Shown: in pieces, positions 17,517 to 26,271 of the stretch
Layout of the letters: every line of letters begins with the position of its first letter
Position numbering within the stretch: the stretch's first letter is position 1
Assembly (NCBI GenBank): GCA_963782415.1
Contig: CAWAJT010000002.1
Span: 127,649-191,648 of the forward strand
From: Bog-473 sp963782415
Lineage (GTDB): Bacteria > Actinomycetota > Acidimicrobiia > Acidimicrobiales > RAAP-2
Direction of reading: 5' to 3'
Length of the DNA stretch: 64,000 nt
Made by a program: the position numbers and the translations under genes
Notes under the pieces: generated by a model
What the model was told of the DNA's origin: nothing
Databases searched by the model: none
The model's input: the letters and a program-made list of their open reading frames with translations, nothing else

Positions 17517-17574
17517 ATCGCGCTGAGCCTAGGATTCCCACTACACGTGGGGCCTTGCGTAGCCGATCTAGTAG

Positions 17575-19141
17575 ATGATGATGGCGACCACGGCGGCTGA
17601 CAGTGCCGCACCAGCAGTGGAGCACGCTCCCGCGACCGACGCCGCGCTGACGCCGCGGCACTGGCGCATCGCGGTCGCCGCCGAGCTGGTGCTCGGCGGC
17701 GTCCTCAGCTCGCTGTTTCTCGGGACGCACAGCCTTTTCCTCGACGAGTCCGTCAGCGCCACGTTGGCGACCTCGCCGTGGCACCGCTTCGCCAACGTGG
17801 TCACCCACCGCGAGGCGAACATGGCCCTCTATTACCTGTTGCTGCGGGGGTGGGTCGTCTTCGGCCACAGCGAGATCGCCCTGCGCAGCCTTTCGGTGCT
17901 CCTCGCCGTCGGAGCGCTGTGGATCGTCATCTTCCTCGGGCGCTCGCTGTTCGGGCCGCGGGCCGCCCTTCTGGCGGGCGTGCTGTTCGCGGTCAACCCG
18001 CTCTTCATTCAGTTCGCCCAGGACGTGCGCGGCTACTCACTGGCCCTCCTTCTCGTCGAGCGCGTCGTGCTTCTTCTTCGTGCGGGGCGTCCAGCAGGTG
18101 GATCCGCCACCGAGGTTCGGTTGGATCGCCTACACGATCGTCACCGCGCTCGCCGCCTACACCAACTTCTGGGCCGCACTGGTGCCGCTGGCCCAGGCGC
18201 TCTCCCTGGCCTTCCTGCCCTCCGGGCGCATCCCGTGGCGCCGGATTGTGTCGTCGGCCGCGGCGCTTGTCGTGCTCCTGGTGCCGCTGGGGCTCCTGAT
18301 TCAGGCCACCGACAGCGCCGGCGTGAACTGGGCCTCGGGCTCCTCGGCCGGCCGCCTCTTCACGCACATCCGTTCGTCGGTTCCCCATGCCGCCCTCGAC
18401 GCGCTCGTGCTCATTGCCGTCATCGTGGTGGTCGCCGCCATCGTTCTGGCGCGCCGCCGCCCGGCGATCGGGGAGGTGTTCGGCCGCGAGTGGCCGGTCT
18501 TCTTCACCGCGTGTTGGCTCGTCGTCCCCGTGGCGGCGGTGGTGATGCTCTCACTGGTCGACAAGCCCTTGCTCGTGGTGCGCTACCTGATGGTCAGCCT
18601 CCCGGCGGCCATTTTGCTCGTGGCGTGGGTGATCGACCGCATTGCGACCAGCGCCCGTCGCGGCGCCGTCGCCGTGGCGGCGGTGCTCCTCGTGCTCGTC
18701 CTCGCTGTGTCGGTCGTCGGATCGGCGCAGTGGTACTCCAAGGGTGGACCGCAGGACTTCCGCTCAGCGGTGACATCCATCGCCGACCGGGCCCAGCCGG
18801 GCGACGGCGTCCTGATTTTCCAACCCTACGAGCGCATCCCGGTGGAGTGGTACATGGCCGGGAGACCGGCGACGGAGCGCGCCGTGAAGCCCGTCTACCC
18901 CTCGACCGCATGGGGTGTCGACCCGCTGATGTTCGATGGCAACGTGTCCTTCAGCCCGTCGGGCATCACGCAGGCGGCGTCGTCCTTCCAGCGGATCTGG
19001 CTCCTCAGTGCCACGGCCGACCTCTCGCTGTACCCGGCGCAGGCCGCCGCGGTCGAGGGCGCGCTGCGGCGAGCCGGCTTCTCTCCTGCCGGCACGACGG
19101 TCTTTCGCGGCGTGACCGTGACCGAGGAAGTGCGCCGGTGA
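17575..19141 (+). CDS. Polytopic membrane glycosyltransferase, GT39/ArnT-like (frameshifted)
   Basis: The N-terminal part (17575 to about 18055) has the first membrane helix and the catalytic-loop acid in FLDESVSATL, typical of GT-C enzymes that use polyprenyl-phosphate sugars. The rest (from about 18056 to the TGA at 19139-19141) continues one base out of frame with many more helices and a soluble C-terminal domain. An extra base near 18049-18056 explains the break: restoring the frame gives ALLLSSASCFFFVRG, a smooth membrane segment. Left uncorrected, the first frame would read on into the next gene as a false 919-residue fusion. It probably adds a sugar outside the membrane during polymer assembly. 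Confidence 0.75.
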
Positions 19142-20334
19142 GGCCCCGCCCCAGGCGCTCGAGCGTGGGGACCAGCCTTGCCGTCGGTGCCCTGGTGGGA
19201 GCCGCGGTGGCGGGGCACCTGCTGTACCCGGCCTGGCTGGCCTGGCGCACGCGCGGCGGCCGCGGCAGGTCCACGGCCGCACCACCGGCACTCGGACCCG
19301 AGACGGCACCCGATCTGACCGTCCTGGTGCCGGCGTACAAGGAGTCGGGCGTGATCACCGGCAAGGTCGAGGACCTGCGGGCCAACGGGTATCCGGGCTC
19401 GCTCGAGATCCTGGTCGTGGCCGACGGCGATCCCGAGACGGCCGCCGCGGCGGAGAAGGCTGGCGCCCGCGCCATCAGCGGCCCGGACCGCCTCGGCAAG
19501 TCCCAGGCGCTCAACAGAGGGTTTGCCGAGGCCACGACGCCGATCGTCGTGATCAGCGACGCCAACAACCGCCTCGCTCCCGGCGCCCTGGCCGCCGTCG
19601 TGGAGCCGTTCGTCGATCCCGAGGTGGGTGCCGTGGCCGGTGAGAAGCTCGAGGACGACGGAGGGGGCGGCGAAAGCGTCTACTGGCGCTTCGAGTCGTG
19701 GCTCAAGCAGCGCGAGGACCGGCTGGGCAGCACCATCGGCCTCATCGGCGAGCTCTCTGCCATCCGGGCCGAGGCGTGGCGCCCAATTCCCGAAGACGTG
19801 GCCATCGACGACCTCTGGGCCGGCCTCGACATCATCGAACAGGGTTACCGGGTGGCCTACGAGCCGCGGGCCCGCGCCCTCGACCCCGCCGTGACGTCGC
19901 TGGCGGTCCAGTGGGAACGCCGCACCCGCAACGTCTCGGGCGCGCTGCACGTGCTCAGCCGTCGCCGCGCCCAGCTCCGGCCATCGGCGGGGCTCGTCGC
20001 CGTGGAGTTGTGGGGACACCGCCTCACACGCTTTACGGTGAGCCCGCTGGCCCATGTGGCGTTGCTCGCCGTGGCCGGGTCCAAGGTGCGCACGAGCAGG
20101 CTGGCCCGGGCGTTCCTCCTCGCCAACCTGGCCGCCTGCGCCGGCCTCGCGGCGGGCACCCGGGTGGGGGAGCCGAGCGAGGATGCGTCCGCTCCGCCGC
20201 TGCCCCACGGTGTCCTCTCTGCGGCGACGGCGGGAGCGGGTCAGGTCATGTTTCTGCAGGCCGTGGCCCTCGGCGGCATGATCCGCTATGCGCGGGGCGA
20301 CCGGCCGACCATGTGGTCGACTGTGGAGCGATGA
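19138..20334 (+). CDS. Glycosyltransferase family 2, membrane-bound
   Basis: 398 residues. It starts at GTG 19138, overlapping the previous stop by four bases (GTGA), which implies translational coupling. One N-terminal membrane segment (about 10-30) precedes a GT-A domain: LTVLVPAYKES, VVADGDPETA, the DXD-type ISDANNRL, then an EDVAIDDLWAGLDI region and the QWERRTRN motif seen in processive family 2 enzymes. Membrane helices follow near the C-terminus. It probably extends the lipid-linked oligosaccharide or polymerises it. Donor and acceptor cannot be read from the sequence. Confidence 0.85.
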   Translation: MRPRPRRSSVGTSLAVGALVGAAVAGHLLYPAWLAWRTRGGRGRSTAAPPALGPETAPDLTVLVPAYKESGVITGKVEDLRANGYPGSLEILVVADGDPETAAAAEKAGARAISGPDRLGKSQALNRGFAEATTPIVVISDANNRLAPGALAAVVEPFVDPEVGAVAGEKLEDDGGGGESVYWRFESWLKQREDRLGSTIGLIGELSAIRAEAWRPIPEDVAIDDLWAGLDIIEQGYRVAYEPRARALDPAVTSLAVQWERRTRNVSGALHVLSRRRAQLRPSAGLVAVELWGHRLTRFTVSPLAHVALLAVAGSKVRTSRLARAFLLANLAACAGLAAGTRVGEPSEDASAPPLPHGVLSAATAGAGQVMFLQAVALGGMIRYARGDRPTMWSTVER

Positions 20335-20420
20335 ATGGCACGGCAAGGCGGCTCGACCCCATTGCACTCCGGCGGTTCCACGACCTGAGGGCCGCGGGCC
20401 GCGGGGGGTTCCAGCCGTGA
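20331..20420 (+). CDS. Candidate 29-residue small protein between two glycosyltransferase genes
   Basis: The ATG at 20331 overlaps the stop of the family 2 transferase (ATGA). Its own TGA at 20418-20420 overlaps the GTG start of the next glycosyltransferase (GTGA). Both junctions are four-base overlaps, the classic sign of translational coupling. The product is basic (MNGTARRLDPIALRRFHDL, then an Arg/Gly-rich end), with no membrane segment. It may be a genuine small protein or simply a coupling device that carries ribosomes to the next start. Too short for homology judgement. Confidence 0.45.
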   Translation: MNGTARRLDPIALRRFHDLRAAGRGGFQP

Positions 20421-21558
20421 GGACGCTGATGCTCACGAAGTTCCTCCCGCTCCCGGAGAACAACGGGGGGCACCAACGCTCGCTGGCCATCGCCCGCCGG
20501 CTCGCCGAGCTGGGCGACCTCGTGCTGTGCGCCTACGACGACGGGACGTCGGACCGGGAGGGGCTGCGGGACCTGGGCATCGACGTGCGCGCGGTGCCCT
20601 GGCGGGTCACGGTGGCAGGCGCCGCCCGGGGCGTGCTGGCGACGCGTAGTCTCTCGGCGGGGCGATTCTGGAGCGCCGCGATGGTCAAGGCCGTCCGTGG
20701 AGCTGCCGACGAGAAACCGATCGACCTCCTCCAGGTCGAATATCAGCAGATGGTGCCCTTCGTGCGCGATATCACCGCCAAGCAGTCGATTCTCGACCTC
20801 CACAACATAGAGTCGGCCCTGGTCGACAGCTATGCCCGCTCCCGCAGCGGCCTGCCCGCCGCCCTCTACCGGGTCGAGGCGGCCGCCCTCCGGCGCATGG
20901 AGCGACAGACCATCGGCACCTTTGACCACGTGATCGTGGTCAGCGAGAAGGAGCGGGAGCGGCTGGTACCGGGGGCCCGCTCGGTCCTGGTCTGTCCCAA
21001 CGGCCGCGAGCCCTCTGCGGTCCTACCTCCCTCGCCCGACCCGACCGTGGCCTTCGTCGCCACCATGGGCTGGGCCCCCAACGTCGACGCGGCGCTTTGG
21101 TTGGGACGCGAGATCTGGCCCTCGGTGCTGGCGCGCGTCCCGGGCGCCCGCCTCCTGCTGGTCGGCAAGGACCCGGCGCCGGCGGTGCTGGCGCTGGCCG
21201 ACGGGCACGTCGAGGTGACCGGGACCGTCGACGACGTGCGCCCGTACCTGGCCCAGGCGCGGGTCGTCGTCGCACCGCTGCGCGCCGGCGGGGGACGCGG
21301 CTCAAGGTCATGGAGGCGCTCGACGTCGGGCGCCCCCTCGTGGGCACGTCGGTCGGTTGTGAGGGGATGGACGATCTCATCGGGCGCGGCGTGCTCATCG
21401 CCGACTCCGCGCCGGCCTTCGCCGCCGCGGTCGCCGACCTCCTCCTCGACCCCGAACGGGCCGCCGCGTTGGGCCGGGCCGGACACGAGGCGGTCCAAGC
21501 GGACCACACCTGGGACGCCGCGCTGGCGCCACTGCTCACGGCGGTCCGCCCGTGTTGA
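20417..21558 (+). CDS. Glycosyltransferase family 4 (frameshifted)
   Basis: GT-B glycosyltransferase of about 380 residues. The GTG at 20417 gives the typical N-terminus MLTKFLPLPENNGGHQRSL. The C-terminal donor-binding region is split: up to about 21290 in one frame (VVVAPLRAGGG), then LKVMEALDVGRPLVGTSVGCEG in the next. The G run at 21290-21294 has five Gs where six restore the frame and give the family motif GGGTRLKVMEAL. The motif with its acidic residue (GCEGMDDL) sits in the second part. Uncorrected, the first frame runs on to 22087. It overlaps the downstream ligase gene by a few bases. Confidence 0.78.
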
Positions 21559-22997
21559 TCGCAATCGGCGCCGTCATCGGCCTCGGTGCCGCCGCCCTGA
21601 TCGTCGCGCTCTTCGTCCGCTGGGAGCGCGAGGGGAAAGCGCAGCTGGTCCCGCTGGTCCTTCTCGGTCTCTTGGTCGTGGAGGCGACGATCTACAACGA
21701 CCCGAACGTCATCCCACGGAGCATCTTTCACCCGGGGTCGGGTTCGACGCAGCTCCGCCTGCCCGAGATCTACATCACGCTCGCGCTGATTGCACGTCTC
21801 ATCGCGCAGGGGAGGCCGAAACGGATCGGCCTCCCGGCCGGCCTGTGGGTGGCGTTCGCCGCCTGGATGTTCGTGGGGCTGATCGAAGGGAAGCTCAACC
21901 ACAACCCCTTCTCGCAGGACATCTACGAGGCGAAGGACATCTTGTACATCACCGGCGCCTACGCGCTGGGCGCCGGCGTGCCGATCCGCAAGTATTTCGA
22001 ACGGGGCGATCTGTTCAAGCTGGGCACGCTGTGCGTCGTCTGCGCCAGCCTCCTCGACGTCATGTCGCTCGGCCACGTCACGGTTAACACCACCCTGCCC
22101 GGCCTCCCGCTGCAGCAATTCGGCGTCGTGGGCGCGGAGACGGCCGCCCTCTTCCTGGCCGTCGGTACCGTCTGCTTCCTGATGCGCATGGCCAGCGGGC
22201 CGGTCGCCCTGCGCCACGTGCTGGTCCTGATCCCGTTGATCGTCGCCGTGGTACTGGCCAATCAACGCGCCGTGCTGGTGAACCTCGCCGTCGTGGTCCT
22301 CGTGGTGATCGGCGCCGTCGTCGTCGGGCACTGGCAGGGCCCGCTGCGGCGATTCCAGGTGAAGTCGGGCCAGGTCCTGCTGACCGTGCTGGCCCTGGTC
22401 GCCGTCTTGATCGCCGTGGTCGTCATCCCCGCCGCCGTGGACCGGCAGCCGGCGCAGATCCCGTTGGCCTCGAGCTACCAGAGCCTCTTCCACAACCAAG
22501 GCAAGGCGGAGTCGGCGCAGGACCGGCTGAACCTGGCGGCCGAGGCCGAGAAGCTGATCCCACAACACCTCATCATCGGATGGGGGCTCGGAATCGAGTT
22601 CCCGTACTACGAGGCCGGGTCCCGCACGGTGGTGACGATCGCCTACGCCCACAATCTCGCGCTCGATCTGTGGCTGCGGCTCGGCCTGGTCGGCCTCGTG
22701 AGCTTCTTCTTGGCGTTGATCGGATCGATCGCCGGCGGCCTGCGCGTCTGGCGACGACATCGAGACCCGGTGACGGCCGCCCTGGCGCTGGGCCTGGTGG
22801 CCGTGGTCTGCGGGCTCGTCACCACCGGCTTCCTGGAGCCCATGCTCGATGAATATAGGTTTGCCGTCTTGTTCGGCGTCAGCCTCGGCATCCTGCGTGC
22901 GTGCGTCACCTCCATGGACCTGCCCCCGCGTCCGCTCACATGGACAACGGAGGCCGCGGGATTTTCTGCCCCGACGGGACCGGCGAGGTGGTCCTAG
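21552..22997 (+). CDS. O-antigen ligase/polymerase-like membrane protein
   Basis: 481 residues with about a dozen hydrophobic segments. A large extracytoplasmic loop (about 310-365) holds the family signature region GWGLGIEFPYYEAG...YAHNLALDLWLRLGLVG, with the conserved His and Arg of Wzy/WaaL proteins. It starts at GTG 21552 (or TTG 21555), overlapping the previous gene's stop, so it is in the same operon. It probably polymerises or ligates the repeat units made by the preceding transferases. A polymerase (Wzy) fits the presence of both a flippase and a chain-length regulator downstream. Confidence 0.85.
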   Translation: MLIAIGAVIGLGAAALIVALFVRWEREGKAQLVPLVLLGLLVVEATIYNDPNVIPRSIFHPGSGSTQLRLPEIYITLALIARLIAQGRPKRIGLPAGLWVAFAAWMFVGLIEGKLNHNPFSQDIYEAKDILYITGAYALGAGVPIRKYFERGDLFKLGTLCVVCASLLDVMSLGHVTVNTTLPGLPLQQFGVVGAETAALFLAVGTVCFLMRMASGPVALRHVLVLIPLIVAVVLANQRAVLVNLAVVVLVVIGAVVVGHWQGPLRRFQVKSGQVLLTVLALVAVLIAVVVIPAAVDRQPAQIPLASSYQSLFHNQGKAESAQDRLNLAAEAEKLIPQHLIIGWGLGIEFPYYEAGSRTVVTIAYAHNLALDLWLRLGLVGLVSFFLALIGSIAGGLRVWRRHRDPVTAALALGLVAVVCGLVTTGFLEPMLDEYRFAVLFGVSLGILRACVTSMDLPPRPLTWTTEAAGFSAPTGPARWS

Positions 22998-23175
22998 GCA
23001 TGGAACGCCAGATGCTCACACGCGGACCCAAGGGCCTCGTAGGCTGGCTGCAGCCGGTGCTGGCCGGCCGCTGTCCACGGGGTGCGCGGGACAACGACTC
23101 ACTCCGGCTTGGAGTCGAGTGTGAACGGTGGTCGCTTGACGCGGTCGCCGTGGAGAGTTGAGCAGAGAGGCCGGG

Positions 23176-24567
23176 ATGGATCTCAGACAGGTCGTACGCA
23201 CGGTGCGCGCCAATTGGATCGTGGCTCTCATCACCTTCCTCGCCTGCCTCTTCATCGGCGGGGCCTATGCGGTGCTGCCGGCAAAGAAGTACGAGGCGTC
23301 CGTGGTGCTGGTGGCGCAGCCCCCGCCGAACGCATCTGACCCGGGTTCCGACGTCGGCGCCATTCAGATCGAGATCCCCCAGATCGCGGTCGTGGCCGAG
23401 AACGGGACGGTCGACGACGAGGCGAGCAAGCAGGTGCCGGCGCGCCTGCGCGGACCGGTGAGCATCTCGGCCACCGCCAACCCTGCAACGAACACCGTGA
23501 CGGTCAGCGCCTCGAGCACCAACCCGGCGACGGCACAGGCCTACGCCAACACGGTCGCGGCGCGGGTCGTGAAGATCGCGAACCGAGATCAAGGCGCCGT
23601 CCTGGTGCTGTCCGAGCTCGGCGCGGCCGAGCTGCCCACAAAACCGACCAACCCGCGCGTCACGGTTGCCATCGCGTCCATCGTCTTCGGACTCATCGCG
23701 GCCGTCTTCGCCGCCCTGGCGGCCGGGGCACTGCGACGTTTCGTCGCCTCGGACGAGATCTCGGAACGGCTGGGCATCCCGGTGCTGGGCGAGGTGCCGG
23801 CTCTCGTCCGGGCCGGACTCAACCCGGCCGACATGTTCAGAGGAATGGGGGATGAGCGCGGACTCGAGGCCTTCCAGCAGCTGCGCAGCCAGCTGCACGT
23901 CATGTTCCAGGACTCGCATCCCGTCATCGCCTTCACCTCGTGCGATCCCCGCGAGGGCAAGTCGTTCGTCGCCGCGCACACGGCCTGGGCGTTGGCCACC
24001 CCGGGTCAATTCGTCGTCGCGGTCGATGGCGACCTGCGCCAGCCGAGGCTGCACGAGATCTTCGGTGCGGCGATATCGCCCGGCGTGAGTGACATCTCCG
24101 TGGCCAACGGTCCGACGGAGCTCTTGACCACGACCGAGAACCGCTACCTCGAGCTCATTCCGGCGGGGGTCCCGACCCGGCACCCGGCCGACATTGCGGC
24201 GGCGGACGTGCCGCGGCTTCTCCGCGCGCTCAAGGAGTCGGATCGCACCGTCGTGCTCGACTGCCCGCCGATGATCGGTGTGGCCGAGACCACCATCTTG
24301 GTGGCCAAGGCGGACGCCGTCATCCTGGTGGTCGACGCACGCAAGTTCAGCTTCGAGAGCCTCGAGCACGGTCTGGCACAGATCCGCGCCTCAGGGGCGA
24401 ACGTGGTGGGGATCGTGCTGAACCGGGTCCGGCGGCGCAAGTCCGGGCAGTTCTACGGCGACGAGGAACCGTCGCAGAACGGGAACCAGGGCCAGAGCCA
24501 CACCCAGAGCCCCGGCCCTGGGCCTCGTCCCAAGGAAAAACTCCGCCGCCTCGCTCGATCGGGCTAG
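23176..24567 (+). CDS. Wzz/CapA-type chain-length regulator fused to a BY-kinase-like ATPase
   Basis: 463 residues from the ATG at 23176 (GAGAGGCCGGG upstream); an in-frame start at 23158 would add six residues. Residues 1-185 are a Wzz domain with two membrane segments (about 15-35 and 165-185). Residues 215-430 are a CpsD/CapB-like ATPase: Walker A DPREGKSF, Walker A-prime VVAVDGDLRQPRL, Walker B TVVLDCPPMI. The Tyr cluster of autophosphorylating kinases is almost absent: only one Tyr (QFYGDEE) lies in the tail. It probably sets polymer length together with the Wzy-like protein, and may not signal by tyrosine phosphorylation. Confidence 0.85.
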   Translation: MDLRQVVRTVRANWIVALITFLACLFIGGAYAVLPAKKYEASVVLVAQPPPNASDPGSDVGAIQIEIPQIAVVAENGTVDDEASKQVPARLRGPVSISATANPATNTVTVSASSTNPATAQAYANTVAARVVKIANRDQGAVLVLSELGAAELPTKPTNPRVTVAIASIVFGLIAAVFAALAAGALRRFVASDEISERLGIPVLGEVPALVRAGLNPADMFRGMGDERGLEAFQQLRSQLHVMFQDSHPVIAFTSCDPREGKSFVAAHTAWALATPGQFVVAVDGDLRQPRLHEIFGAAISPGVSDISVANGPTELLTTTENRYLELIPAGVPTRHPADIAAADVPRLLRALKESDRTVVLDCPPMIGVAETTILVAKADAVILVVDARKFSFESLEHGLAQIRASGANVVGIVLNRVRRRKSGQFYGDEEPSQNGNQGQSHTQSPGPGPRPKEKLRRLARSG

Positions 24568-24570
24568 CCC

Positions 24571-26187
24571 ATGTTGCGCGAGCCCGAGACTGAGCCAGAG
24601 GGGGCTTCCGGGAGCGGTCGGCTCAAGAAGGTGAGCACGCGCCGCAACGTCACGACGAATTACGTCGTGGCGATCAGCATCGTCGCGGTCGGCTTCCTCA
24701 CGACACCGATCCTCACGCACCAGCTCGGTATCGTCCGGTTCGGTGTGTGGGCGCTGATCGGCTCGCTCATCCCGTTCCTCGAGATCCTCGAGCTCGGATT
24801 CGCCAACGCGACCGTGGCCTTCGTCAGCCGCCACCTCGAGCTCGAAGATGACGACGCGGTCAGCAGCACGATCAACACGTCGTTCATCGTCCTCTCCGTC
24901 CTGGGGCTCCTGGCGTTCGCGACCGTGGTGGTCTTCGCGATCTTTCTGCCCCACATCATCACGAGCATTCCGAAGAACCTGGTCGGGCAGGCGCAGTTCC
25001 TGCTGCTGCTCCTCGCCGTGGACATGGCGCTGTCCATTCCGATGGACACCTTCGGCGGCGCGCTGACGGCCATGCAGCGCTTCGATCTCCTGAACTACAG
25101 CCTCTTCGCCGTTGTGATCGCGCAGGCGATCGGCTGGATCGTCGTCCTGGTGGTGTTCCACGGAGGTCTCATCGCGCTCGGAGTCGTGACGGTCGCCATC
25201 AGCATGGCGGGCCAGGTGTCGCGACTGGTCATGGTGCACCATCTGCTCCCCTGGTTCCACCTGTCGTTGCGGGGGTTCGATCGGAGCATCGTCCGGACCT
25301 ACACGACCATCTCTGGGTGGTATGCGATGGTGCAGATCTCCGATGCGGTGATCTCGCTGTCGGACATCCTCGTCGTCGGGGCGGTGGCGGGTGTCCGTGC
25401 GGCCGCCGTGTACTCCGTCGCCTGGCGCCTGGGCTTGCTCCCCTACAGGGCGATCTCACCGCGGATCTTCGTCGTGTTCTCGCAAGCCGGCCAGCTGGCA
25501 GCGCGCGACGGTCTGCCCGCCTTGCGCGGGATGACCGACGACGTGCTCCGTTTCGTCCAGTTCCTGACCATCCCGGCCGCCATTGCCATCGGGTTCCTGG
25601 CGGGACCCGCCCTCGAGGTCTGGGTCGGCCCCGTCTATCGCGAGGCGGCGCCCATCGTCGGCCTGTTGTGCCTGGCCACCGTGGTGCAGGCCTGGGCGCT
25701 GGCAATCAGACAAGCGATCAACGGCGCCGGGCGCCCGGCACTCTCGGCCGTCCTGTACGGCGGCGAGGCGGTGCTCCACGTCGGCCTGGGCCTCATTCTG
25801 GCGTCACGCTACGGCGCCTTGGGGATGGCCTGGGCCGTGCTGATCACGGTCATGGTGATAGAGGGGGCCCTCATGCTGCCGCTCGGGTACAAAATGATCG
25901 GCGATTCGGTCCTGCGACCGCTGCTGCGCACCATCCGCATCGTGGGGCTGCCGGCGCTCGTGACCGGCGGGCTGGCCTGGTTCGTCGGACGGGGCGGTGG
26001 CCCGCTGTACGTCTTCGCCGACACGCACGGCCGGCTGGTCGGGCTGATCGTCGTCGGCGCCGCCGGCGCCGCACTCATGGTCGTCTTCTACGGCGTCTTG
26101 GTCGTCACCGCGCCGGGCGACCGGCGACAGCAGTTCGTCTCACAATTCCGCAGCTCGGTGGGCCGGTTGACGGCCTGGCTCCACTAG
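24571..26187 (+). CDS. Wzx-like polysaccharide flippase
   Basis: 538 residues, about 14 hydrophobic segments, MOP-superfamily oligosaccharide flippase. A 30-residue charged N-terminus precedes NYVVAISIVAVGFLTTPILTHQLG, the common first helix of Wzx and MVF proteins, and LELGFANATVAFVSRH follows. It starts three bases after the Wzz/BY-kinase gene, so it is cotranscribed. It would move the lipid-linked repeat unit across the membrane. With the glycosylphosphotransferase, Wzy-like polymerase and Wzz it completes a Wzx/Wzy-type assembly pathway. Confidence 0.87.
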   Translation: MLREPETEPEGASGSGRLKKVSTRRNVTTNYVVAISIVAVGFLTTPILTHQLGIVRFGVWALIGSLIPFLEILELGFANATVAFVSRHLELEDDDAVSSTINTSFIVLSVLGLLAFATVVVFAIFLPHIITSIPKNLVGQAQFLLLLLAVDMALSIPMDTFGGALTAMQRFDLLNYSLFAVVIAQAIGWIVVLVVFHGGLIALGVVTVAISMAGQVSRLVMVHHLLPWFHLSLRGFDRSIVRTYTTISGWYAMVQISDAVISLSDILVVGAVAGVRAAAVYSVAWRLGLLPYRAISPRIFVVFSQAGQLAARDGLPALRGMTDDVLRFVQFLTIPAAIAIGFLAGPALEVWVGPVYREAAPIVGLLCLATVVQAWALAIRQAINGAGRPALSAVLYGGEAVLHVGLGLILASRYGALGMAWAVLITVMVIEGALMLPLGYKMIGDSVLRPLLRTIRIVGLPALVTGGLAWFVGRGGGPLYVFADTHGRLVGLIVVGAAGAALMVVFYGVLVVTAPGDRRQQFVSQFRSSVGRLTAWLH

Positions 26188-26271
26188 GGTCGTCCACGTG
26201 ACGAAGCTCTCGGCGGCGGCGACGTCCAATGGTGCGCGACCAGGGGCCGACGTGCAACTGGGTCTCGTCGT

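Noticed and set aside
17575..20334. A single 919-residue fusion of a GT39-like protein and a GT2 glycosyltransferase
   Set aside because: The middle part is a frameshifted reading; the true membrane-domain continuation is in the next frame, ends at 19141, and the GT2 gene has its own GTG start at 19138.
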